DNA of 14,314 bases, from assembly GCA_004211235.1 (NCBI GenBank), contig SEEY01000028.1, forward strand, positions 1 through 14,314. The letters run 5' to 3'. Below are positions 7,465 through 14,314 of this stretch, piece after piece. A program made the position numbers and the translations under genes. The stretch is from Rubrivivax sp. (GTDB lineage Bacteria > Pseudomonadota > Gammaproteobacteria > Burkholderiales > Burkholderiaceae). Every line of letters starts with the position of its first letter. Positions within the stretch are counted from its first letter, which is position 1. The notes beneath the pieces were generated by a model. The model was not told where the DNA came from. It worked only from the letters and a program-made list of their open reading frames with translations, and did not search any database.

Positions 7465-7820
7465 GGGGTTGTTGGGGTTCGCGGTGCTCACCCCAACCTA
7501 CGAAGCCGATGCAAGCGGCACGAGCCTGCGCACCCTCGCGTCGCCCGAGCGACGCTGTCTGCGGTATTCCTCGTGAGCACGGCGTGCAGCCGCGCGTTAA
7601 GCGGGCTGGCGATGCGATGGATGGTGCTGGTGACAAGGACAGCAGCGAGAGCGCAGCGGTTCGCTTCGTCCCGCGGTGCCACTGAGTGTTTTCGCGCGAC
7701 GCTCATTGCGTCGTCGCGATGGTGTGCGGTTCAGGGCCTCTTCTTTGGTGACTTTCTTCTGGCCCCGCAGAAGAAAGTTACCCCGCCGCCGGGCGGGACT
7801 CCCGGCAATGCAGCGAGTCA
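7465..7820 (+). repeat. Long intergenic repeat, copy R3
   Basis: A direct repeat of R2, ending about 45 bases from the stop codon of cysA. It contains the hairpin at 7751-7778 and the same GATGGTGCTGGTGACAAGG and GGTTCAGGGCCTCTTC blocks. Open frames through it encode low-complexity peptides and are judged spurious. Confidence 0.88.
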
Positions 7821-7865
7821 AACCGGCTGCTCGCAAAAGCAACCCAGCTGTCGCCGTCGGCGATT

Positions 7866-8924
7866 TCAAATCCCCGCCCCAGCCTCAAACAAGCTCAACC
7901 GCGCCGCACTCAACTTCACCCGCTGCCCCCCCTGCAACCGCAGCGCCTCCGCCTCAGCCCGCGTCAGCTCAGCTTCCAGCGGCTGCCCATCCGGCCCGAT
8001 CAGCTCGACCCGCGCACTCGCGCCGAACGACAGCACCCGCTCCACCGTCGCCGACAAGCCGGGCGCCGATTCGTCCGTGAGGATCTGCAGCTCATGCGGC
8101 CTGGCATAGGCCTGCACCTCGCCGTCACCGTGCGCGCCGCCGTGCGGCAGCTGGTGTTCGCCGATGTGCAGCACCCCGGCACGCGACTGCCCCACGAAGC
8201 GGTTCACCGCCCCCAGGAAACCGTAGACGAACGGCGTCGCCGGCCGCTCATAAACCTCCTGCGGCGTGCCGACCTGCTCGACGCGGCCGTGGTCCATCAG
8301 CACGATGCGGTCCGCCACTTCCAGCGCTTCGTCCTGGTCGTGCGTGACGAAGATGCTGGTGATGTGCAGCTCGTCATGCAGCCGGCGCAGCCAGCGGCGC
8401 AGCTCCTTGCGCACCTTGGCATCCAGCGCGCCGAAGGGCTCGTCCAGCAGCAGCACGCGCGGCTCGACCGCGAGCGCACGCGCCAGGGCGATGCGCTGGC
8501 GCTGGCCGCCGGACAGCTGCGGCGGGAAGCGGTCACCCAGCCAGTCGAGCTGCACGAGCTTGAGCAACTCGGTGACGCGCTTTCTGATCTCGCCCTCGGG
8601 CAAGCGATCCTTGCGCGGCTTCACGCGCAGGCCGAAGGCGACGTTGTCGAACACCGTCATGTGGCGGAACAGCGCGTAGTGCTGGAAGACGAAGCCGACC
8701 TGGCGTTCGCGCACATGCGTGTCCGACGCGTCCTGGCCGTCCAGCAGCACGCGGCCACGGTCGGCCGTTTCCAGGCCGGCAATGATGCGCAGCAACGTCG
8801 TCTTGCCGCAGCCCGACGGGCCCAGCAGAGCGACGAGTTCGCCGGTGGGGAAGTCCAGCGACACATCACCCAGCGCGGTGAAGTTGCCGAAGCTCTTGTG
8901 GATGTTCTGAACCTGGATACCCAT
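7866..8924 (-). CDS. cysA: Sulfate/thiosulfate ABC transporter ATPase CysA
   Basis: A 352-residue ATP-binding subunit that powers sulfate/thiosulfate import from the cytoplasmic face. Visible motifs are Walker A GPSGCGKT (35-42), Q-loop Gln81 in FVFQHYALF, signature LSGGQRQR (137-144), Walker B VLLLDEP (157-163), D-loop GALDA and switch His195 in VTHDQDEA. The C-terminal 110 residues form a TOBE-like regulatory domain with the family sequence YARPHELQI (273-281). The opening [13 protein letters not shown] is typical for CysA. The ATG overlaps the cysW stop by one base (TGATG), with GGGAG just upstream, so translation is coupled. It is the last gene of the cysP-T-W-A operon and is followed by the long repeats. 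The length is in the usual 340-365 range. Confidence 0.97.
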   Translation of the reverse strand: MGIQVQNIHKSFGNFTALGDVSLDFPTGELVALLGPSGCGKTTLLRIIAGLETADRGRVLLDGQDASDTHVRERQVGFVFQHYALFRHMTVFDNVAFGLRVKPRKDRLPEGEIRKRVTELLKLVQLDWLGDRFPPQLSGGQRQRIALARALAVEPRVLLLDEPFGALDAKVRKELRRWLRRLHDELHITSIFVTHDQDEALEVADRIVLMDHGRVEQVGTPQEVYERPATPFVYGFLGAVNRFVGQSRAGVLHIGEHQLPHGGAHGDGEVQAYARPHELQILTDESAPGLSATVERVLSFGASARVELIGPDGQPLEAELTRAEAEALRLQGGQRVKLSAARLSLFEAGAGI

Positions 8925-9811
8925 CACTCGCTCCCGTGCGACTGGCTGGCACGCCACTCGATGAATTGCTTGATCACCAGCGTCACCAGCGCGAGCAGCG
9001 CCAGCACGGAGGCCACGGCGAAGGCCGCGGCGAACTGGTATTCGTTGTAGAGAATTTCCACGTGCAGCGGCAGCGTGTTGGTCAGGCCGCGGATGTGGCC
9101 GGACACGACCGACACCGCGCCGAACTCGCCCATCGCCCGCGCATTGCAGAGGATGACGCCGTAGAGCAGGCCCCACTTGATGTTGGGCAGCGTCACGCGG
9201 CGGAAGGTCTGCCAGCCGCTGGCGCCCAGCACCGTGGCGGCCTCTTCCTCGTCACGCCCTTGCGACTGCATCAGCGGGATCAACTCGCGCGCGACGAAGG
9301 GGAAGGTGACGAACACGGTCGCCAGCACGATGCCCGGCACTGCGAAGATGATCTTCACGTCGTGGGCCTGCAGCCACGGGCCGAACCAGCCGTTGGCGCC
9401 AAAGATCAGCACGTACATCAGGCCCGCCACGACCGGCGAGACCGAGAACGGCAGGTCGATGAGCGTGATGAGCAACTGCTTGCCGCGGAACTCGTGCTTG
9501 GCGATCAGCCAGGACGCCGCCAGGCCGAACACCAGGTTCAGCGGCACGGCGATGACGGCGGCGATCAGCGTCAGCTTGATGGCCGAGACCGTGTCCGACT
9601 CGGCCAGCGATGCGAAGTACAGCTCCCAGCCCTTGCGCAATGCCTCGGTGAAGACGGCCACCAGCGGCAGCAGCAGGAAGAGCGCGAAGAAGCTCAGACC
9701 CAGCGTCAGCAGCAGCAGGCGCACGGCCGGCGATTCGCGCGTGGCGGGGTTGTCCTGGTACTTGGCCCGGGCTCGAACGGCAGCGGGAGCGATGTGCAGC
9801 GCGGTGCTCAT
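8924..9811 (-). CDS. cysW: Sulfate/thiosulfate ABC permease CysW
   Basis: A 295-residue inner-membrane permease subunit. About six hydrophobic segments are seen, the first at residues 32-54 after a charged N-terminal tail. The ATPase-coupling EAA loop is at 189-218 ([21 protein letters not shown]). Family CysW motifs include [19 protein letters not shown] (117-135) and [19 protein letters not shown] (224-242). The ATG at 9811 overlaps the cysT stop in ATGA, and its own stop overlaps the cysA start, so the three genes are tightly coupled. It pairs with CysT to form the channel used by both the CysP-type and Sbp-type binding proteins. Confidence 0.96.
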   Translation of the reverse strand: MSTALHIAPAAVRARAKYQDNPATRESPAVRLLLLTLGLSFFALFLLLPLVAVFTEALRKGWELYFASLAESDTVSAIKLTLIAAVIAVPLNLVFGLAASWLIAKHEFRGKQLLITLIDLPFSVSPVVAGLMYVLIFGANGWFGPWLQAHDVKIIFAVPGIVLATVFVTFPFVARELIPLMQSQGRDEEEAATVLGASGWQTFRRVTLPNIKWGLLYGVILCNARAMGEFGAVSVVSGHIRGLTNTLPLHVEILYNEYQFAAAFAVASVLALLALVTLVIKQFIEWRASQSHGSE

Positions 9812-10647
9812 TTGCGGCCACCTCGCTGCGAGCTCCAGGCCTGCAGCCCGTTGATGATGAGGAGCGTGACGAAGCTGAAGATCAGCATGACGGATGCGAT
9901 GGCGGTGGCGCCGACGTAGTCGTACTGCTCCAGCTTGGAGATGATCATCAGCGGCGTGATCTCGCTGACCATCGGGATGTTGCCGGCGATGAAGATCACC
10001 GAACCGTACTCGCCGACGGCGCGCGCGAAGGCCAGCGCGAAGCCGGTCAGCAGCGCCGGCAGCAGCGTGGGCAGCACCACGAACCGGAAGGTCGTCCAGC
10101 GTTGCGCACCCAGCGATGCCGCGGCCTCTTCCAGCTCGGTCTCCATGTCCTCCAGCACCGGCTGCACCGTGCGCACGATGAAGGGCAGGCCGATGAAGAT
10201 CAGCGCCAGCAGGATGCCCAGCGGCGTGAAGGCGACCTTGATGTCGAGCTTGGCGAGTTGTGAGCCGACCCAGCCGTTGGGCGCATAGAGCGCTGTCAGC
10301 GCAATGCCGGCCACGGCGGTGGGCAGCGCGAAGGGCAGGTCGATGAGCGCGTCCACCAGCTTCTTGCCGGGGAACTCGTAGCGCACGATGCACCAGGCCA
10401 GGATCAGGCCGAAGAACAGGTTGATGACGGCCGCAATCAGCGAGGCGCCGAAGCTGAGCTTGTAGGAAGCCAGCACGCGCGGCGACGTGGCTGCCGCCCA
10501 GAAAGCCTCGAAGCCGTGGCCCGAGGATTTCAGGAACACCGCGGCCAGCGGGATCAGCACGATCAGGGACAGGTAGAACAGCGTGAAGCCGAGCGTCGGT
10601 GCGAAGCCGGGCAGGACGCGTCGTCTACCAAGGGAGAAGGAGGCCAT
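9808..10647 (-). CDS. cysT: Sulfate/thiosulfate ABC permease CysT (CysU)
   Basis: A 279-residue permease; E. coli CysT/CysU, from memory, is about 277. It has about six transmembrane segments starting at residue 15. Family motifs include [20 protein letters not shown] (101-120), YAPNGWVG, the EAA loop [21 protein letters not shown] (173-193) and [18 protein letters not shown] (208-225). The start at 10647 is chosen for its family-like N-terminus ([14 protein letters not shown]); the frame extends to 10692, but that stretch lies inside hairpin element copy B. The ribosome binding site is weak (AAGAA). The gene is 163 bases downstream of cysP, whereas cysT, cysW and cysA overlap. Confidence 0.96.
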   Translation of the reverse strand: MASFSLGRRRVLPGFAPTLGFTLFYLSLIVLIPLAAVFLKSSGHGFEAFWAAATSPRVLASYKLSFGASLIAAVINLFFGLILAWCIVRYEFPGKKLVDALIDLPFALPTAVAGIALTALYAPNGWVGSQLAKLDIKVAFTPLGILLALIFIGLPFIVRTVQPVLEDMETELEEAAASLGAQRWTTFRFVVLPTLLPALLTGFALAFARAVGEYGSVIFIAGNIPMVSEITPLMIISKLEQYDYVGATAIASVMLIFSFVTLLIINGLQAWSSQRGGRK

Positions 10648-10667
10648 AGGTTCTTGTGTGTCGTATT

Positions 10668-10790
10668 CGGGCCGAGCGCCGGGCCGCCCCAAGCCGGCCC
10701 GCGTGGGCGATGTGGGAGCGGGGCACTCCCCGCGAGCATCGCCGTCCCCTCGGGGGACCGGCCAACTTGCCCGCGTTCAGCGCGGCAAAT
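10668..10790 (-). repeat. Compound-hairpin element, copy B (between cysP and cysT)
   Basis: On the minus strand it begins about 20 bases after the cysP stop. It contains GCGCTGAACGCG, CCCCCGAGGGG, outer arms GGCGATG/CATCGCC (10706-10712 and 10737-10743) and the inner stem GCGGGG/CCCCGC (10718-10723 and 10728-10733). It ends in GGGCCGGCTTGGGGCGG and CCCGGCGCTCGG. The inner stem differs in sequence from copies A and C but still pairs. Its intercistronic position resembles that of REP elements, which are known to lower expression of permease genes relative to a binding protein. Confidence 0.82.
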
Positions 10791-10810
10791 TGGACGAGGG
10801 GTCAACAGTC

Positions 10811-11830
10811 CTAACGTTTGATACTTGCCATCACCTGATCAAACGTGCCGCCATCCGCAAAGTGCTGCTTGCTGACCTTGGCCCAGCCACCCAATGTCTG
10901 GTCGACCGTAAACAGCTTGATGTTGGCAAACCGCTGCGCATGCTTCTTGAAGATGGCCGGGTCGCGCGGGCGGAAGTTGTTCTTCGCGATGATCTCCTGC
11001 GCCTCGGCTGTCCAGTGGAAATCGAGATAGGCCTTGGCCAGCGCGGCGTTGCCCTTCTTCGTGGCGACCTTGTCGACGAGGGCGACCGGTGCGTCCGTCT
11101 CGATGGAGATGCTGGGGTTGACCTGCTCGAACTGGCCCTTGCCGAACTCGTTCTCGATCAGCTCCACCTCGGCCTCGAAGGTGACGAGCACGTCGCCGAT
11201 GCCGCGTTGCGTGAACGTCGTCGTGGCGCCGCGGCCGCCGCCGTCCAGCACGGGCACGTTGGTCAGCACCTTGGTGACCAGCTCCTTGGCCTGCGCCTCG
11301 GTGCCGCCGGTGGCGATGACGCTGCCCCAGATGGCGAGGTAGCTGTAGCGGCCGTTGCCCGTGACCTTGGGGTTGGGCAGGATCACCTGCACGCCCGGGC
11401 GGGCCAGGTCGGTCCACTCCTTGATGCCCTTGGGGTTGCCCTTGCGCACGAGGAAGGTCATGGTCGACGAGTAGGGCGCCGCGTTGTTCGGGAAGCGGCT
11501 GCGCCAGTCGGCCGGCGTCAGGCCGCTGGTGGCGAGCTGGTCCACGTCGGTGGCCTGGTTCATCGTCACCACGTCGGCCTCCAGGCCGCCGATGACGGCG
11601 CCGATCTGCTTGCTGGAGCCGCCGTGGCTCTGGTTCACCGTCACCGTCACGCCCTTGGCCTTCTGCGCAGCGACGAAAGCCGGGTTGATCTGCTTGTACA
11701 GCTCGCGGGCGACGTCATAGGAGACGTTCAACAGCGTTGCGTCGGCAGCGAACGCGGGCACGGCGGGCAGGGCGGCCGACGCGGCGATCAGAGCAACAAG
11801 AGCGCGGCGGGTGGGCAGGAAAGCGGGCAT
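10811..11830 (-). CDS. cysP: Periplasmic thiosulfate/sulfate-binding protein, CysP-like
   Basis: A 339-residue solute-binding protein with a signal peptide of about 28 residues ending PAFA-AD. The mature start LLNVSYDVARELY is the family hallmark. Compared with the Sbp protein at 2468-3454, the anion pocket differs: Ser72 is kept in HGGSSKQ, but the SGG turn becomes Thr157-Gly158-Asn159 (TGNGRYSYLAIWG), Ala becomes Gly199 (GGGRGATTTF) and the sulfate-contacting Trp becomes Phe218 (GDVLVTFEAEV). These match, from memory, the E. coli thiosulfate-binding CysP (GGRGATTTF, DVLISFESEV), so cysP is preferred over sbp; strict specificity is inferred. It heads the cysP-T-W-A operon, as in enterobacteria. 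Its leader has three AT-rich CTTATT words 47-84 bases before the ATG. Confidence 0.9.
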   Translation of the reverse strand: MPAFLPTRRALVALIAASAALPAVPAFAADATLLNVSYDVARELYKQINPAFVAAQKAKGVTVTVNQSHGGSSKQIGAVIGGLEADVVTMNQATDVDQLATSGLTPADWRSRFPNNAAPYSSTMTFLVRKGNPKGIKEWTDLARPGVQVILPNPKVTGNGRYSYLAIWGSVIATGGTEAQAKELVTKVLTNVPVLDGGGRGATTTFTQRGIGDVLVTFEAEVELIENEFGKGQFEQVNPSISIETDAPVALVDKVATKKGNAALAKAYLDFHWTAEAQEIIAKNNFRPRDPAIFKKHAQRFANIKLFTVDQTLGGWAKVSKQHFADGGTFDQVMASIKR

Positions 11831-11952
11831 GGCGAGGGCTTCGGATGAACGAAAGCCGGGAGGTTGCCCGAAGTCGCTTATTCGCGGAACGACAGTTTCC
11901 TTATTTCCTTATTCGCTCTCCGCCAATCTGCGGCGCAACCCTTGCTAATCTC
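11831..11952. promoter_or_regulatory. Divergent promoter region between cysP and the histidine kinase
   Basis: An AT-rich patch in GC-rich DNA holds CTTATTC at 11877-11883, CTTATTT at 11900-11906 and CTTATTC at 11908-11914. These lie 47-84 bases before the cysP ATG. A similar word occurs before sbp, so a common regulator, most likely CysB, is inferred. The same interval must drive the kinase gene on the plus strand. No definite -35/-10 pair is assigned. Confidence 0.45.
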
Positions 11953-13092
11953 ATGAGCATGCCGTTTGCCCTTGACCATCCCTCCACCGCCTCGCTGCTG
12001 CTTGAAAGCACGGGCGAAGGCATCTTCGGCATCGACATGGCCGGCTGCTGCACCTTCGTCAACCGCGCGGCCTGCGAGGCGCTGGGCTGGCGCACGGAGC
12101 AGGTGCTGGGCCGCAACATGCACGAGCTGATCCACCACTCGCGCGAGAACGGCGCGCACTACCCGGAGTGCGACTGCCCGATCTTCAACGCCTTCCGCCG
12201 CGGTGACCCCTGCCGCATCGACGATGAGGTGCTGTGGCGGGCCGATGGCAGCGCCTTCCCGGCCGAATATTCGAGCTACCCGGTCATCGAGCATGGCGAA
12301 GTGCAGGGCGCCGTCGTCACCTTCGTCGACATCTCCGCACGCCGCCAGGCCGAGGCCGCGCTGCGCGCCAGCCATGACCAGCTGGAGCAACGCGTGGCCG
12401 GCCGCACCGCCGAGCTGCGCGAACTGGCCCATCACCTGGAAGCCATGCGCGAGACCGAGCGCAAGCGCATCGCCCGCGAGATCCACGACGAACTCGGCTC
12501 CCTGCTCGTGGCGCTGAAGATGGACCTGGACTGGCTGGCCCGCCGCGTGGGCGATGCGGCGCAGCGCGAGCCGATGGTGGGCAAGTGCCAGCGCATGGGC
12601 GGCCTGGTGGACACGGCCGTGGACGCAGTCGGCCGCATCATCACGGACCTGCGCCCCAGCATCCTCGACCACCAGGGCCTGTGGGCGGCGCTGGAGTGGC
12701 AGGCCCAGGAGTTCCAGCTTGCCGGTGCCGACGAGCGCCGGGTCGACTTCAAGATGCATATCGCCGCGGACGTGGTGCCGCCCGAAGGGGGCCTCGCCAT
12801 CGCCGTGTTCCGCATCTTCCAGGAGGTGCTGTCCAACATCGCCCGGCATGCGCAGGCGCGGCACGTGGCCATCCGTCTCGACGTGGACGCGCCACCGGGC
12901 CCGGTGCTCTACCTTCAGGTGCGCGACGACGGCGTGGGCGCCGCGCCCGAGGCGCTCAACGATGCGCGCAGCTACGGCGTGCTGGGCATGCGCGAGCGGG
13001 CCGGGCACTTCGGCGGGCGGGTCGGCATCGAGAGCTTTCCCGGCCGGGGCACGACGGTGCGGCTGGTGATGCCGCTGGAGGCCGCGACATGA
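11953..13092 (+). CDS. Soluble PAS-domain sensor histidine kinase (NarL-partner type)
   Basis: A 379-residue kinase with no membrane segment. A PAS domain covers about residues 12-130, from ESTGEGIFGIDMAG to VVTFVDISARR. A short coiled coil (about 132-165) leads to the HisKA_3 dimerisation domain with phosphoacceptor His178 in REIHDELGSLL. The ATPase domain shows the N box at Asn295 (QEVLSNIARHA), RDDGVG (324-329) and GVLGMRERAGHFGG (342-355). The PAS domain holds several cysteines (32, 33, 41, 73, 75, 87), including a CDC motif. The frame is open further upstream, but 11953 (or 11959) begins the recognisable domain; no strong ribosome binding site is seen. It overlaps the response-regulator gene by 4 bases, so they form a two-component pair. 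The signal is unknown. It is divergent from cysP. Confidence 0.92.
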   Translation: MSMPFALDHPSTASLLLESTGEGIFGIDMAGCCTFVNRAACEALGWRTEQVLGRNMHELIHHSRENGAHYPECDCPIFNAFRRGDPCRIDDEVLWRADGSAFPAEYSSYPVIEHGEVQGAVVTFVDISARRQAEAALRASHDQLEQRVAGRTAELRELAHHLEAMRETERKRIAREIHDELGSLLVALKMDLDWLARRVGDAAQREPMVGKCQRMGGLVDTAVDAVGRIITDLRPSILDHQGLWAALEWQAQEFQLAGADERRVDFKMHIAADVVPPEGGLAIAVFRIFQEVLSNIARHAQARHVAIRLDVDAPPGPVLYLQVRDDGVGAAPEALNDARSYGVLGMRERAGHFGGRVGIESFPGRGTTVRLVMPLEAAT

Positions 13093-13748
13093 TCCGCGTG
13101 CTCATCTGCGACGACCATCTCATCGTCCGCCAGGGCATCAAGCAGGTGCTGGGCGAGGCCGAGGACCTGCGCGTCGTCGGCGAGGCGGCCAACGGGCCGG
13201 ATGCCATCCAGCAGGTGCGGGCCGGCGGGGTCGACGTCGTGCTGTTGGACATCGCCATGCCGCAACGCGACGGGCTGGACATCCTGAAGGCGCTGAAGTC
13301 CGAGTTCCCCAAGCTGCCGGTGCTGATGCTGTCCACCTACCCCGACCGTCAATACGCCGTGCGCAGCCTCAAGCTCGGCGCCGCCGGCTACCTGAACAAG
13401 AGCGCGGACAGCGAGCAGATGATCGACGCCGTGCGCAGCGTGGCGCGCGGCAAGCTTTTCATCACGCCGAGCGTGGCCGAGCAGCTGGCCGGCGCCATCG
13501 GCGCGGGCGGCCCGGGGCGGGGCGGCGCCGACGACACCCAGCCGCTGCACGAACTGCTGTCGCACCGCGAATACCAGGTCTTCAAGCTGCTGGCCGCGGG
13601 CCGCAGCGTGGGCGAGATCGCCGAGCAGCTGGTGTTGTCGCCCAACACGGTCTCGACCTATCGCGCCCGCGTGCTGGAAAAGATCGGCGTGCGCAACGAT
13701 GTGGAGCTGGCGCTGTTCGCCGTGCGCACGGAGCAGGGCGCCGGATAG
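13089..13748 (+). CDS. NarL/FixJ-family response regulator
   Basis: A 219-residue DNA-binding response regulator. The receiver domain spans residues 1-120: acidic Asp8/Asp9 (CDDH), phosphoacceptor Asp54 in VLLDIAMP, Ser82/Thr83 in MLSTYP and Lys104 in GYLNKSA. A glycine-rich linker (137-147) leads to a LuxR/GerE helix-turn-helix at about 155-213 (LSHREYQVFKLLAAGRSVGEI, then LSPNTVSTYRARVLEKIGV). The ATG overlaps the kinase stop in ATGA, so translation is coupled and the kinase is its likely partner. Target genes are unknown. BvgA/UvrY-like regulators share this layout, but no specific orthologue can be claimed. Confidence 0.95.
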   Translation: MIRVLICDDHLIVRQGIKQVLGEAEDLRVVGEAANGPDAIQQVRAGGVDVVLLDIAMPQRDGLDILKALKSEFPKLPVLMLSTYPDRQYAVRSLKLGAAGYLNKSADSEQMIDAVRSVARGKLFITPSVAEQLAGAIGAGGPGRGGADDTQPLHELLSHREYQVFKLLAAGRSVGEIAEQLVLSPNTVSTYRARVLEKIGVRNDVELALFAVRTEQGAG

Positions 13749-13842
13749 CGGCGCTTCCCGACATGCAGAGCCGGTGGCGCCGCGCTTCGCGGAAAATCGC
13801 CGCGCATTCAACAGGACGCCCCCAGGGCGCGAAGGACCTCCC

Positions 13843-14314
13843 TTGACCACCCCCACCCGCACCGACCCGCAAGCCATTGCCCAGGCCTTCACCGCCGCCC
13901 GCGCCGCGGGCCAGTCGTTCGAGAGCTATCCCGGCACGCCGCCCGCGACGCTGGACGAGGCCTACGAGATCCAGGCCGCGGCCATCAAGCGCTGGCCCGA
14001 CGCCATCAAGGGCTGGAAGGTCGCCCGCGTGAACCCCGCCTTCGCCGCGCAGTTCCCCGAGGAGCGCCTGATCGGCCCGGCCTTCGCGCCCAATGTCCAC
14101 CACGTCGAGCCGGGCGGCACGGCAACCTGCCCGGTGTTCGAGGGCGGCTTCGCGGCTGTCGAGGCCGAGGTCGTCATCGTCGTCGCGGCGGATTCGCCGG
14201 CCGGCAAGGCGGACTGGACGGCCGAGTCCGTGCTGCCGTTCGTCAAGTCCATGCACATCGGCGTCGAAGTCGCCAGCAGCCCGCTGGCCACGCTCAACGA
14301 CATCGGCCCGGGGG
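13843..14314 (+). CDS. 2-keto-4-pentenoate hydratase / FAH-family enzyme (5' part)
   Basis: A 157-residue N-terminal part that runs off the right edge. The frame begins at a TTG preceded by AAGGA with a 6-base gap; no in-frame ATG occurs before residue 140, so the TTG start is well supported. Features typical of the hydratase branch of the fumarylacetoacetate hydrolase superfamily are DEAYEIQAAAIKRWP (40-54), IKGWKVARV (57-65), PVFEGGFAAVEAEVVIVV (100-117) and HIGVEVASSPLATLNDIGPG at the edge. The acidic residues in FAAVEAE are likely metal ligands by analogy with the family. Such enzymes hydrate 2-oxo-alkenoates, usually in aromatic degradation; the substrate here cannot be told. It lies 94 bases after the response-regulator gene and may have its own promoter. 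Confidence 0.85.
   Translation, partial: MTTPTRTDPQAIAQAFTAARAAGQSFESYPGTPPATLDEAYEIQAAAIKRWPDAIKGWKVARVNPAFAAQFPEERLIGPAFAPNVHHVEPGGTATCPVFEGGFAAVEAEVVIVVAADSPAGKADWTAESVLPFVKSMHIGVEVASSPLATLNDIGPG

Noticed and set aside
7051..7820. CRISPR-like repeat arrangement
   Set aside because: The repeat units are about 350 bases, one copy is inverted, and there are no short regular spacers or cas genes.
7157..7869. Small open frames in the repeat cluster sharing LFFGDFLLAPQKKVT-like peptides
   Set aside because: The resemblance comes from the repeated DNA itself, including a perfect hairpin. Frames differ in length and start between copies and have no ribosome binding sites, so they are not annotated as genes.
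7866..9176. Upstream-extended start for CysA
   Set aside because: The extension lies wholly inside cysW. The ATG at 8924 gives the family N-terminus and overlaps the cysW stop as TGATG.
9808..10692. Longer CysT starting at 10692
   Set aside because: The extra 15 residues fall in hairpin copy B and do not resemble CysT N-termini; 10647 gives a normal length.
10583..11848. Long plus-strand open frame opposite cysP
   Set aside because: It is antisense to a well-supported binding protein, runs through hairpin copy B, and its composition is typical of mirror frames.
12585..13088. Upstream-extended response-regulator frame reading through the kinase gene
   Set aside because: The extra sequence is out of frame with the kinase and is Arg/Gly/Ala-rich noise; the receiver domain begins exactly at the ATG at 13089.

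Overview
This is a GC-rich (roughly two-thirds G+C) stretch of bacterial chromosome. Codon use and gene content fit a betaproteobacterium of the order Burkholderiales, probably the Roseateles/Rubrivivax/Leptothrix side; the exact genus is an inference. The core is a split sulfur-uptake locus: two periplasmic sulfate/thiosulfate-binding proteins, two permeases, one ATPase and a CysB-type LysR regulator.

Layout. Positions 1-2203 (minus) hold a lipoprotein-type DUF1800 gene followed 4 bases later by a Tat-type DUF1501 gene that runs off the left edge. Positions 2468-4516 (minus) hold cysB and then an Sbp-type binding protein. A Tat-exported dienelactone-hydrolase-family protein (4643-5518, plus) diverges from cysB and converges on a small serine hydrolase (5745-6344, minus), which lies just behind a one-domain molbindin (6358-6576, minus). 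Positions 6577-7865 hold no credible gene; most of the stretch is three ~320-356-base repeats, one inverted and two direct. Positions 7866-11830 (minus) hold cysP-cysT-cysW-cysA, with coupled stop/start overlaps between the last three. A soluble PAS histidine kinase and its NarL-type response regulator (11953-13748, plus) diverge from cysP. The right edge holds the start of a hydratase/FAH-family enzyme (13843 onward).

How it works together. The CysP-type and Sbp-type proteins should both feed the single CysT/CysW/CysA transporter, with CysB as the likely activator. The promoter regions of both binding-protein genes share a CTTATTC word at comparable distance from the start codon. The molbindin suggests intracellular handling of the related oxyanion molybdate. 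The kinase/regulator pair has no sequence-proven tie to sulfur.

The most interesting non-coding signal is a dispersed compound-hairpin element present three times (2334-2460, 5538-5732, 10668-10790). Each copy is immediately 3' of a gene and in the same orientation relative to that gene. The outer stem is conserved while the inner stem changes in a base-pair-preserving way. One copy sits between cysP and cysT, where it could set the ratio of binding protein to permease. No transposase, CRISPR array, tRNA or rRNA was seen.
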